DNA from: Symsagittifera roscoffensis
Lineage: Eukaryota > Xenacoelomorpha > Acoela > Convolutidae
Assembly (NCBI RefSeq): GCF_963678635.1
Contig: NC_087070.1
Coordinates: 28,417,048-28,481,047 of the forward strand
Reading direction: 5' to 3'
DNA: 64,000 nucleotides
The notes under the pieces were generated by a model. The model saw nothing but the letters and a program-made list of their open reading frames with translations. It was not told the DNA's origin and did not search any database. The position numbers were made by a program, and so were the translations under genes. Shown in pieces: positions 33,435 through 43,798 of the stretch (position 1 is its first letter; every line of letters begins with the position of its first letter).

Positions 33435-33676
33435 TCCCAAAATATTTTTGGTTTTTCTTTTAAAATGTACATGTCTAAATTGAAATTTTGACTCAGAAAC
33501 TTCCAGACAAATTAATTTAAAACTGTTTAATTAATTTTAGAGGTTAGAAATTTTTTAATCTTAATAGTAAATTAGAGGTCATTTGTGTTTGGCTAAATTT
33601 TTATTGTGATGGTTTAGAACCAAAATGTATGTGAATTATTGTGAATAACATTTGTAATTTGATGTTTTTTTGTCAT

Positions 33677-33960
33677 TTAGATTAGTTCATTGTAAAAATC
33701 CTGACGATGCACATTGTTGCCAAAACGTTTAAAATTACTTTTTAGCAAAAATTTCTTTATTTTGATCATTTCGATCATTGTTCCTCGCCTTCTGCGGTCA
33801 CCAAGTGACGGTAGTTCTGGTTTCTTTAACCTTTCTTTGTAGCTTAAAGTAGCAGCCCTTAGTACACTGACAATAAACATAACAACAAAATATGAGAGTC
33901 AAAGGAGAGTTTACTATCGATGATCACTCAAAGGTCTTTTTCTTCTCCTACCGTTTCAAG
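33677..33960 (-). pseudogene. CR1-like LINE C-terminal fragment, copy II, internally deleted
   Basis: The minus-strand frame (33880-33677) holds SYKERLKKPELPSLGDRRRR and GTMIEMIKI, the end of the region seen at 24340-24790. The part corresponding to about 24465-24685 is missing; the text goes from CACTGACAATAA straight to AAAATATGAGAGTC. Flanks match copy I on both sides. Confidence 0.75.
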
Positions 33961-34089
33961 TTGCTTATGTAAAGTTCATTTGATCTTGTTTCACGATTTG
34001 ATCCTCCAATTGAGATTATCATATGTACACATTTATCTTCATTGAAATGAAAAGGCTAATTTTTGACCATTCTTCCAATTTTCATAGGT

Positions 34090-34864
34090 TTGCTCCATTT
34101 GCTGCAATCATGGCAGAGATATTTGGATTATGTGCAAAAGCTGTCAACACTGGGTGCACAGTGGATGTGTTGGATACAGCATGGACGACTACAAGTTTCT
34201 GCAGAGGTCAAAAAATGTTATTTTTCTTTGCGACGGATGTATTCCAGCAGCCAAGAGTAATATGTGTGAAAAATCAACATCTCTATTAGAGGAATTGGTT
34301 GAGCTAAAGACTTCAGTTGAGGAAGTGAAGGCCGCGATTTGTGCGCTGAGCCAGTCATCCGCGCCAAATCCCGAAGCTAAGTATTCTGCGGCGGTTAATT
34401 CTGTTAAGTACTTGAGTGAATATGAAACAGAAATTAGAGTCAGTGGTATTCCGGAATCTGAAATTGAAAAGGATTTAAATGGTTCTTGCGCTCAAAATCA
34501 CACAAGGAAAAAGATTTTTGATGATGAAGAAGCAAACACATTGGGAGTTATTGAAAATCTGGTTTTGAGTTCCGTAGGAGTATCGGGATTCCGGCGCCTA
34601 GGTAAATTTGATCCAACCAGACTTGAACCGAGACAAAAATTAGTTAATTTCTCAGATAGTTACACTGTAGAAAAAATATTAGCGCGGTCATCGATGCTCA
34701 AGTTATACGAACCAAGTTATACGAACCTTCTCTTTTTCAACAAGAAGAAATTGTTGAAAAAGAGAAGAGAAATACTAAACAACGATAATGCAGATCCGAA
34801 GTCTGTTCAGATTAAATGTGGAACCTTGTATGTTAAGAATCAAGTTATTGATCTGGACGAGTGA
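34090..34864 (+). pseudogene. LINE E ORF1 (PHD finger protein), best copy
   Basis: The finger starts before the first ATG: CSIC at about 34093, then MCKSCQHWVHSGCVGYSMDD and FLCDGCIPAAKS, so all C4HC3 ligands are present. A coiled-coil segment follows (EELVELKTSVEEVKAAI), then IRVSGIPESEIEKD, GVSGFRRLGKFDPTRLEPRQ and KLLKKRREILNNDN. The open frame of 244 codons from 34130 is the longest of this family here. Compared with the copy at 25280-25696, a segment after LYEP is replaced by a short inverted duplication (see 34701-34767). Whether translation starts at 34130 or further up cannot be decided; a TAG lies just before the finger. Confidence 0.78.
34701..34767. repeat. Local direct and inverted duplication in LINE E ORF1
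   Basis: AGTTATACGAACC occurs at 34701 and 34715; from 34727 CTTCTCTTTTTCAACAA is followed after 7 bases by its exact reverse complement (34751-34767). The corresponding segment of copy I (about 25500-25585) is gone. The pattern is that of a template-switch event. Confidence 0.85.
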
Positions 34865-34879
34865 CTAGAAAAATGAACG

Positions 34880-35510
34880 GGAGAAATTAATTTGTTTTGT
34901 TATAATATAAGTAGCATTTACAAATCCGAAAGACGTAAAGTTTTAGCAAATCATGCTTCTATTAACACTTATGACATACTTTGTATATAGGAAACTTGGC
35001 TTACAAATGACATTTAAGAGGGGGAATTATTTTTGCCTCAGTTTCAGTGTTTTTGTGCAAACAGAAAGTTAGTAGAAGGCCAAACAACCTCACACGGTAG
35101 AACAATGATTTGTATTAATCGAGCAATTATGGCAGAGCGGTTGAATATCGGCTATGAAGTAAATGGATCAATGCTTGCATGTACTGTATTCATGGGAAAC
35201 AAAACAGTTCTGCTGGTTACCCCCCTCCAATAGCAAGTATGCCTTTACATCTAATGATCTGCAAAACTTATTCAATTTTATCAAGAAAGCCAAAACAAAA
35301 GTAGATGACATTAATATGTACGGAGATGTCAATTTTCCTACAATAAATTGGAACACTATTTCGTCATGTCTACCAATTGAAGTTGAATTCTTAAAACTAA
35401 TAGAGCATATCAATCTAGAGCAAAAATTAGACTTTTTTACAGCAAGTACTGGAATTTTGGACTTGTTTCTTGTAAACAATGACATACAAGTACTTGACAT
35501 TTGAAAAGCA
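34880..35510 (+). pseudogene. LINE E ORF2, endonuclease domain
   Basis: Frame pieces: the start region with GNLAYK in place of the usual ETWL, GRTMICINRAIMAERLN, then, after a shift near 35225, SKYAFTSNDLQNLFNFIKKA, MYGDVNFPTINWN (catalytic GDFN box with F changed to V) at about 35320-35358, and GILDLFLVNND. This follows CR1-type endonucleases, in which GDFN is followed by [LF]P-x-I-x-W. Inactive through frameshift and substitution. Confidence 0.7.
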
Positions 35511-35819
35511 AACGTGGAACCTGAATTTTCAAATCTGTCGAACCACTACATCATCAAAATGAAGCTGTGTGTTGAAACAAAATGCTTCTTGAAAAAAAAA
35601 TTTTGCCCAGAGGTGGTGTATAGCTATTGCAAAGGTGATTATCAGAAGCTCGCTGATCGTTAACAAGTTTGAGCCTTATTGCTGGTCCAATGCTGATAAA
35701 AATAATTGAATTGTGGTATAAATGGCTTCAAAATGCTTTACAAGAAACCATACCTAAACGAACTGCTCTTAGAGCCTTATTGCCTCCTTGGATAAATCAA
35801 AAAACGTCACACTACTTCA

Positions 35820-37700
35820 AATAGTTGCAAACTACAAGAGGAAATTATCCAGAAGCTCATACAAAAATACAAACTTTACAAGAATTGGTTAATACAAGAA
35901 TTGGTAATATGGACAAAATTCAGTACGAAGATAAATTAGCACAAGAAAGATCAACCTTCATCTATTCAAATTTTTTAAAGCTTTTAGAAAATCAAATTTA
36001 CCACCCAAATTGTTTTACAACGAATTCACTGCTGATTCTGACAAAAATAAAACAGATTTGTTTGCAAAGTTCTTTTCTTCGGTTCATAGTAAATCGAGTT
36101 CATTCAAGTTTGCTCGCAATTTGTCTGCTGATATGCCAGTTCTAAAGGAAATAAGCATCGAAACTAAAGAAGTAATGAAATTTAGTAAAAATTTAAATGT
36201 TCACAAAAGTAAAGAACCATATGAATTACCCCCTTTTTGTTTCACAAACTCTGTATTTCTCTATCCCGTTCTCTTACACAGATATATCGAAAAACTTTGC
36301 AAACCAACGAATATCCAAAAATTTGGAAAGCTGCAACAGTGTCTGCTCTCCATAAAAAGAACGACAAATGCGATGTATCAAATTACCGCCAAGTGTCTCT
36401 TCTATGGATCCCTTCCAAAATTTTTGAACGGGTTTTGTTCATTCGGTTATACAACCATTATTCACAAATTTTACACAGCTCACAGTTTGGATTTAGAAGC
36501 AATCGATCGACGATTAATCAATTATTAACATTCGTTCAAAAAGTGTGAAAGGTTTTTGAAAATCAAAAGGAAATAGAAGTTATATTCACTGATTATAGCA
36601 AAGCTTTCCACCGCGTCGATCATGGTGTGCTCCTTAAAAACTAGTTGACACCGGAATTAGAGGTAAATTACTAAGTTTACTGAACTCTTATAGAACAGAT
36701 CTTAGCCAATTTGTTAGAGTTAATAACGAATTTTCTTCGGAAATTAAAACAACAAGTGGAGTACCTCAGGGGAGCATTGTTGCGCCATTACTTTTCCTTG
36801 TTTTTGTGAACGATTCGCCTTCAAAATGCGAATGTCTTTTCTCTCTTATGTTTGCTTATGATGCAAAAATTTTGAGCATTGAAACAGAACCCAATTTAAT
36901 ACAAAAAAATTTAAACGCACTTTTGAAATGGACTGAAACAAATCACAAGCCTTTCAACATGGATAAATGTGCTCATAATTCTATCAACAGTAATGGAAAG
37001 AATTTTTATTTTGGAAATCACTTGATCAAAAAAGAGTTAAAGCAATCAGATTTTGGTTAGATACTCTCGAGTGACCTTAAATGGGACCAACACATCGAAA
37101 AAGCCTGTAAGAAGGCAATAAACGTTTTCTTCATGATCAAACGTAACGTTTCAAATATATTTTAGACAACGAAGCTTAATCTGTATAAGTCAATGATAGT
37201 GCCAATATTAGTTTACGGAAGTTCTTGCTATGGGATGAGCCAAAACATAATTACTATGTTAGAAAATGTACAGAAGCGGATCGTTAAGTGAATATCACCA
37301 ATTGGCGGAAGCTACAAAGCTTGTCTCCAATTTTTGGGAATATTACCGCTTCCTATGTACATTCAAGTAAACAACCTTTTGTTATTGTCTAAATTGATTT
37401 TGGGTAGACAGACATGATAACGAACTAAATGACATGCCTTTCTACACAGATTACTCGCGCTGAAATCTGTTTCAGCTGCAGAGACCAAGAAAGAGAACCT
37501 TGAAAGAAAATTTCTTTTATCAGACATGCAGACTACCAAATTTTGTAAAAACTGATCTGCGTCAGAAAAATAGACTGAAGAAATCGATATTACGTGTTTT
37601 CTGGAGAAGATTTGAAGAATATGAAGAGTTGAATAAGTGCACGTGGAGAGTTGGCTGTTACTGCTTGATAAATAACTGCAGAAACAAGACTAATCTATAG
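35820..37700 (+). pseudogene. LINE E ORF2, reverse transcriptase and C-terminal part
   Basis: Pieces in order: LFAKFFSSVHSKSSSFKF and VLKEISIETKEVMKF (linker), a degenerate NYRQVSLLWIPSKIFERV (RT1-2) at about 36380-36435, SSQFGFRSNRSTINQLL, VIFTDYSKAFHRVDHGVLL (RT3), GVPQGSIVAPLLFLVFVND (RT4) and FAYDAKIL at about 36851, where the catalytic F-A-D-D has Tyr for the first Asp. C-terminal pieces include SSDLKWDQHIEKACKKA and MIVPILVYGSSCYG. Several frameshifts and stops. Confidence 0.78.
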
Positions 37701-37977
37701 CACTGGCAAACTGACTGGGGTGATAGCCCCTTGTGCTGACCAGCACAGAAACCCTATTTTCCACTGGTTATTTTGCTCGAGCATTTGAAAAAGGTCGCTC
37801 ACATTGTTTGTGGTCTAGACATCGAAAAAAATCTTGCTTGAGTTGAGAACGGTTACGCAAATTTTTAAATTGCAGATAATACTTCAAGTGCATCTTAGCG
37901 TCACATTACCTTTCCAAACCTTTTGATGGTTTTAATTGGTTTTCTTTAAAAGACTGCTAAAAACCGCTTAGAAAACG
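37701..37977. other. No gene seen; possible LINE E 3' end
   Basis: No coding signal. A clear 3' tail or target duplication was not found. Confidence 0.35.
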
Positions 37978-38059
37978 CTCAAATCTTGCTTGATAAACCG
38001 CTCAAAAATCACCGCAAGAAAAGAGCGGTTTTTGAGCGGTTTTTCAAGCAAGATTTGAG
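37978..38059. repeat. Inverted repeat of about 37 bp arms
   Basis: CTCAAATCTTGCTTGATAAA...CACCGC pairs with GCGGTTTTTGAGCGG...CAAGCAAGATTTGAG, with a few mismatches. AGCGGTTTTT/AAAACCGCT motifs are also repeated in direct orientation inside. It could form a hairpin; it may be the remains of a fold-back element. Confidence 0.8.
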
Positions 38060-38353
38060 TATAATTCGAGAACAATTAAGTCAAATGCAAAGTCGAAACA
38101 TAGCCAATCGAAGATTGGAAAAAAAAGTAATTTCCGTCACATTCAGCAGATGAATTTCAATTGAACTCAAAAAGTGCCCTATACCTAAGTCAATGAATAT
38201 TTTAAAACTTTTTCCTGAAAGAAAAGTCAGCAAGACCTATATAAGAGTTTTCACTACGTTCATTACAATTAAAAACATAAAATCGAACACAAAATCAAAA
38301 CGTAAAGTCGCACACAATTCAAAACATAAATATTTTTTAATGTACGAAACCTA

Positions 38354-38660
38354 TTCGACGGCCGAACACAGAGTTTTTTCAGTCGAGACTTTTTTCCTCG
38401 GTCGAACACAGCCGAAATGTTTTTTTTCTCGATCGAAACGCTTCTCGGGCCTAACTCAGGCTTAACTTTTTTCCTCGGTCGAACACAGTCGAACTGATTT
38501 TTCGCGATCGGAATTTTTCTCGGCCAAATTTGATCGAAACATTTTTCCTCGTCGAACTTGGTCAAAACATAGACAGCTTGGGTCGAATCGGTCAAAACAT
38601 ATCAAGTCTGGGTCAAGACGGTCGAAGCATACCATTTTTGGAGGAGTCGGTCAAATAATA
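38354..38660. repeat. Degenerate GGTCGAA-rich minisatellite
   Basis: The motif [CG]GTCGAA(C) recurs irregularly at least eight times, commonly as TTTTTCCTCGGTCGAACACA (38390 and 38470) and later as GGTC[GA]A[AG][TA]CGGTCAAAACAT. Spacing varies between about 25 and 80 bp. No ORF of interest crosses it. Confidence 0.7.
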
Positions 38661-39246
38661 AGTCGCAAGCCTCGACCCCTGTAGTTGTTACTGATTTTTC
38701 AAAATAGAGTGGGGCCACGTAGCAAAGAGGTAAGGTCTTCACTTTGAGATCGTCAATGATAATGTGTTAGTGCGAGCTCTCACTTGACCTCTAGCGTCAG
38801 GTATACCACGTCGTGACCATTTTTGTATGCATAAGGGAACCACTTGGAAGTTAAAGATACAAAAAACGGCATTGAGTATTAAAAAAGAGCTTCTCTCAAC
38901 AAAACAACTCAGCCTGAAATGTGGGAAAATAAGATAAACGGTCATCTTCCTTAGAAAAGATGGCCATCTATAAAACCTCTGCAAATCGCAGAAACCACAA
39001 TTATTAAATGAGGTCAACTTTTTAAACTTTACAGGAAAGAGACTTAATTTTACCATAGCTAATTCTTTTTTAGTTTGTCTGTCGACGCTCAGACCAAGAC
39101 TCCGTATTGTATATTGGTTAAACATTAAGAGCTTGTAGAATAGTTTTTTTATATTACAGTAGTTATTTTTATCCTAAAGGGCCAAATAATTTGAACAAAA
39201 ATGTCTAATGTTAGTTTTTTTTGACATATCGATGAAACGCAAACAT
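38661..39246. other. No gene seen
   Basis: Downstream of the gene on the minus strand at 39292-40331. A minus-strand ORF at 38739-39125 has no recognisable features. Confidence 0.35.
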
Positions 39247-39252
39247 TTTATT
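39247..39252 (-). terminator. Poly(A) signal AATAAA for the exon at 39292-40331
   Basis: TTTATT on plus reads AATAAA on minus, about 40 nt after the stop codon. It gives a short 3' UTR and supports the exon as terminal. Confidence 0.6.
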
Positions 39253-39291
39253 GCATCTATAGGACAAAAGGTGCATGTACAGAAATCTAAC

Positions 39292-40331
39292 TTAATCGTT
39301 GCTTGGTTCCTCGTCACTCTCCTTGATTATTTCGGGTTGCTTGAAGCTGATTCGTCTCATAGAGTGCCGCACTGCACTTTCGGGAGTCAGAGTTTTCCTT
39401 TTAACTCTCTGTTTAGTCGTTCTTCTTCTTGGCGGATCCTCGGTTTGCTGAACCTCAGATGGGGCTTCTAGCGGTTTGGCTGGCGCTGGAGTTGCAGCTG
39501 GTTGCTCTTTTGGAGTCACTTGCGCTACCGTTTTGTTTGGTGACTGTTCATTTGACAAAACTTGAACCGTGTTTCTGGGCGGTCGCTGTTTATTTGGAGG
39601 ATCTTTTGTCATGGTACTTGCTATTGGCTGTTCAGCTTGCTGCTCGAGTTTGATTCCGCTCACGGGCTGTTCACTAGGTGAAGCGGCCACTGTTTGTCTA
39701 GTTATCGGCGCAGTTTTGACAACTTTTTGATTCAAAGTTCCTTTTTTAGCCACCTTCGCTGATCCTGATTGGTCGAATGGCTGGTCTGTAACTGAATGAG
39801 GACTTGACATAACAGTCCGTTCGGTTGATTTTCCACGGCTACTGGCTCGTTTGTTTGTCTGCGACTGTCTTGCTGTTGTGTCGTATTTCGCCTCTTCGCT
39901 TTTCCGCTTCATTATGCTGACTGGGACTCCACTTGAGTCTACTTTAGAACTCACTCTTTCTATTATAGTCACCCGTTTTTTATGGACTCCCTGAATCGTG
40001 TCCAAAGTATGGACATAAGTCACTATATTTAGCAGACACAGCTCTATTAAGGCCATGACAAAAGCCATGATAACCATGACTCCCGTCCATGTGAAAGCTG
40101 ATGTCATGGCTACGTATAAATTGTACGCAATGAGAAGCGTGAACACTTTCAGGTTGATGATGATGAGGCTGTACTTGAGGCAGAAGTGGGGCATGTTTTT
40201 CACATACTTTGCAAGGCAGAGAGATAGCATGATGATTGCAGCTATGGATAGTAGATGGGTCATGACCAAGAAAACAAGGCTAACATATCGGTAATTGTTG
40301 AGTGTCGTCTCACTGATTCCATAAGCTCCGG
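39292..40331 (-). CDS. Terminal exon of a multi-pass membrane protein with long basic tail
   Basis: Minus-strand acceptor (ttattgtttaag, AG at 40333-40332) opens a frame of about 346 codons. It begins AGAYGISETTLNNYRYVSL and contains three hydrophobic segments: around VFLVMVMTHLLSIAAIIMLS, SLIIINLKVFTLLIAYNLYV and VMVIMAFVMALIELCLLNIV. About 230 residues follow, rich in K, R, Q, P and T (RRRTTKQRVKRK near the end), ending in an acidic SDEEPSND. The order of helices, with a Glu inside the last one, recalls the C-terminal half of the Solute_trans_a family (OST-alpha/TMEM184), but this is a weak match by eye. The gene's earlier exons would be at higher coordinates and were not found. Longest clean ORF of host type in the window. 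Confidence 0.7.
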
Positions 40332-41178
40332 CTTAAACAATAAACGTTAAAATGTTACTTGAGAAAAACATTGATTTTTTATTCATTCGTGTTTATCCAA
40401 CAAAATTCGGTCAAAATGTTTTTTCCTATGTAAAGATTTTCGATGAGTGGCGGTTCTTGCACATTAGAGAATCAAGGCTGATCATGTGCAATTGCATACA
40501 AAGGAAACGCAGCCAACAGTCAGTTGAAAAAAATTCAATGAACGCAAGAGATAAAAACAGTAAACTGACTTACTTTTTATTTAAAAATTAAAAATTACGA
40601 ATTTTGGAGAGAAAATATATGCCAAAAAAACTCTTAGATTTTCAAGAAAAATTAACGACTGCAAGTTTTGAAACAAGAAGGCGAGCACGTTTTTTGTGAA
40701 TTTTGTATTTTTGCCTGTCAATAGTGGAGTTTCCCTTCCTTCCAACAAACTCAAAAGTCAAGCCAAAAAAATCAAAATCGAATTTGAACAAATTTTGAAA
40801 AATTTGTTTTTTCAAAAAATTTATATGGCTGTAAATTTTTTAAAGAATTTTTGATAAATTGAACCCAATTTGAGAAAACTGGACCATTAGATAATTTTTT
40901 TCTTTGGGTAATTTAAAAAATGAAGCCCACAGTCGAGCTAGAAGTCGTTTTAGAAGTCACAAAATTTCACGATAATACCACATTTGTGATCGGAGAGCGC
41001 AATTTTCTTTCCTTTTACCAAATGAAACAGAATTGAACTTCAAATAAACTCAAAAAGCAATCGGGAAAAATCAAATGTGGCGTGAGCCAACTTGAAGCGT
41101 TTAAAAAACAAACAAAAATGAAAATCATTGCGGCCTTGTTAAGTGTCTTCACTACGTTTATTAACATTTATAAACGTA
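40332..41178. other. Probable intron of the membrane-protein gene, no gene seen
   Basis: AT-rich with many A and T runs. A short motif, gtcttcactacgttta at about 41148-41163, is shared with 9521 and 38245. No coding signal. Confidence 0.4.
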
Positions 41179-41186
41179 TTTATTTA

Positions 41187-41587
41187 CAGGTGCGGATTTA
41201 GGGAGGGGGGATTTGATTCCTTGTTGACCCGTAGGGTCCCCTCTTTGGTACTTTTTAAGAAATCCATTTTTGGTCGACTGACCCTAAAAATTTTTTAAAG
41301 GCGCCTTCAGCGCCAATATATACTAACTTTGAGGGGGAGCGCGCACCAAAAAACGTAATTTTTGTCAAAATTTTCCAAAAAGTGCCCAAAAACGGCTTTT
41401 TTGACCAGTTTTTTTCAAAAATTTGCCTGCGGCGCACAACATTTTTTTAAAACTGCGTCTTTTTAGTGCTTTAGGGGGAGAGCTCGGAAAATCAGTTTGG
41501 TCGACCTAAAAAAAAGATCGTCAAAATTTTCGAAAATTTTTTGAAAATCCGCCCCCCCCCCTCGAGAAAATCCTAGATCCGCCCCTG
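41187..41587. mobile_element. hAT-type MITE with exact 8-bp target duplication
   Basis: The 401-bp element starts CAGGTGCGGATTTAGG and ends CCTAGATCCGCCCCTG, imperfect terminal inverted repeats. It is flanked on both sides by TTTATTTA (41179-41186 and 41588-41595). An 8-bp duplication and CAG...CTG ends are typical of the hAT superfamily. No transposase, so it was moved by another element. A second copy lies at 52450-52887. Confidence 0.9.
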
Positions 41588-41595
41588 TTTATTTA

Positions 41596-42448
41596 TAATC
41601 ATTTATACAGCCAGATAACCTGTACTTAAAAAATGTTTTGATTGATATTTATGAGTTGTTTTCCTTTTCGGCTGAGTTAAGTTTATCTTACAACCCGAAA
41701 AATAAAGGCAAGCTGTGGCTTGAAACGAAAACGCTCTTTGTGATTTTTGGTTGTGTGCAAAATTAAACCTTAATTATGTTTTAAACAAAGAATTATTATC
41801 TTGCATGCAAGCAGTTTCAATCTCAAAAAGTATATTTTTGAGCATGAATTAATTACCTGCAATTTTTTCTCAATTTTTGAGACGTGAGAAAAATTTATAA
41901 GAAAAGCTTTTCACACAATAAACATTTATCATATTGGAATGACGACAAGCAATTTCAAACAACAAACAGTTTATATTTTGACAAATTGTTTTCAATCAAC
42001 CAAAACTCTGTTAAACTGATCAAAATTATCTAATGAGCATATTAACGAAAATGAATATCGTTCAAGTGGCACTGCAACATGAATTATAAATGGTACAAAA
42101 AAAATGAAAGATACATTTTTGAATTGCAATGCAACCTCAACCCGGGAAGTATCTGATTTTGAGACAAGCGTTTATAGAATTGTTAATCTACATTAATCTC
42201 GTCAAATGGATATACAACGATTTACGCCTTGATGATGATACGCCTCACAACTTATAGCATATTATGACCACATCATTCACTCCTGCTTTTGCAATTTCGT
42301 TCATTATCAGTTTCGCGACTCTCACAGCAGGGTCTACAACAGTGTTTTCTCTCCACAATTTTCTTCTTCCACCTGCTATACTCATCAATATGGTCATACT
42401 CAGTTCTTTATGTCTGCAAAATTTCTTTATGTTCTTTATGTCTAATCA
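41596..42448. other. No gene seen
   Basis: AT-rich, no motif or repeat that I can support. Confidence 0.4.
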
Positions 42449-43798
42449 AACAATTTCCACATATGGAAACTGTATGACCCTTCAATTTTTTGAGTGCGAC
42501 AACAAAAAAAGCTTTTGCGTTTATCTTTCAACTGCAAAACGAATTTCATTTAACTTTTGTGTGCATAACATAGTCCGGGATACACAAAAATTGGATATTT
42601 TTCCATTTCTCTGAAAAAATTTTCTCAAAAACGCTCATAACTTCTATTTCTTTTGTATGGCACGTTTATGTATGCATTGATCAATTTTCAAGAGTGATCA
42701 TCCTTACACGCTTTCCCAAAATTTAAAAGTTTGATTCTTTCTGTATATGGTTTGTGTAAGACAACTCTTAGTCAATTCAGGTTGTTTACAATGCATTGTA
42801 AATAGAAGACAGGCAAAATTTAGGTGACACTAGTTTGGAGAAAACCATGGTCTGTGTCACTTGTGTTCACTTACGACCACTTTCCAACATTTTGTGAAAA
42901 TAAATATCCAAAAAATAGATAATTAATTTTTTTATTTTATAGAAAAATGCTAGTCATACAATTTCCATATACGAAAATCACTAATCATAGACCTTGCATG
43001 CACTTTTTGGTTCTTATGGAACTTCATGAAAAGTGTGTGTGTGATTATTAGTGTTTGTGGTTAACCCGGGTGTTTATGGCTCTATCCTTGTTGGGTGTAT
43101 GGCTCAACAAGTTTATGTTTTTGTCTCAATTAGATGAGTGCCCTGTTATTGCATGGCCACGTTAGCTAACTTTGATCCCAGTCTTGAAATCTTAGCCACT
43201 TCCCGGATTGACCAAAAAGGCTAATCAAATTTCATGCAATTCTATACCTACAGTGATTTTTCATGTATGGATTGTATGACTAGCATTTTTTTCCATAAAC
43301 CAAAAAGTTATTTTACAATTTTAAAAAATTTAATTTCTCAAAATTTAGGAATGCGGTCGTAATTGAACACAAGTGACACAGACCATGGTTTACTCCAAAC
43401 TAGAGTCACCTAAATTTTGACTGTCTTCTATTTACAATGCATTGGAAACAACCTGAATTGACTAAGAGTTGTCTAACACAAATCATCTATTGAAAGATCC
43501 GAACTTTTAAATTTTGGGAACATGTTTAAGGATGATCAGTTTTGAAATTTGATCAATGCATACATAAAGATGCCATGCAAAAAATAGGAGTTTTGAGCGT
43601 TTTTGAATAAAGTTATTGAGAGAAACGGAAAAATATCCAATTTTTATGTATCCCGGACTATGTTATGCACACAAAAAGTTAATTAAGAACAAATTCCTTT
43701 TGCGATTGAAATAAAAACACAAAAAATTTTTTTGTTTTTTGTCCCCATCAAAAAAATTCTAGTCATACAATTTCCATATTTGGAAATTACATGACTAG
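42449..43798. mobile_element. Fold-back element with about 540-bp inverted arms
   Basis: Left arm 42449-42981 and right arm 43252-43798 are inverted copies: for example GTGCATAACATAGTCCGGGA, CAACTCTTAGTCAATTCAGG and ACCATGGTCTGTGTCACTTG in the left arm recur in reverse complement in the right arm at about 43655, 43455 and 43375. The central 270 bp is not repeated. Each arm is itself bounded by GCTAGTCATACAATTTCCAT-like ends, so each may be a smaller element. No target duplication could be fixed and no transposase is encoded. Confidence 0.88.
43759..43798. repeat. 40-bp near-perfect palindrome at the end of the fold-back element
   Basis: CTAGTCATACAATTTCCA and TTGGAAATTACATGACTAG form the two arms around a TAT centre with few mismatches. 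Related palindromic sequence occurs at about 42450-42478 and 53145-53180. Confidence 0.88.

Larger units (their letters stand above)
25824..33720 (+). mobile_element. Penelope-like element copy II, expanded by an internal tandem array
   Basis: The element begins with the same Lys/Arg-rich 5' part as copy I, passes the N-terminal region at 26170-26400, then a tandem array (26398-31231), then a single uninterrupted run from the last unit into the RT core, a PHD finger, RT7 and the GIY-YIG domain, ending at about 33434 plus 3' non-coding sequence. Coding parts are broken, so the copy cannot act by itself. Confidence 0.85.
34020..37700 (+). mobile_element. LINE E, PHD-finger non-LTR retrotransposon, near full length
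   Basis: ORF1 with PHD finger (34090-34864), ORF2 endonuclease (about 34880-35510), RT (about 35820-37080) and a C-terminal region to about 37700. Here the start of ORF2 is not interrupted, in contrast to the two positions (22250, 25820) where PLE sequence follows. It is the only copy in the window that retains all domains in order. Confidence 0.8.

Noticed and set aside
38269..38595. Minus-strand ORF over the GGTCGAA repeats
   Set aside because: It is produced by the degenerate repeat itself, with no start context or family features.
39208..40294. Plus-strand ORFs opposite the membrane-protein exon
   Set aside because: The minus frame is three times longer, has an acceptor and a poly(A) signal, and shows helices plus a biased tail; the plus ORFs are shadows.
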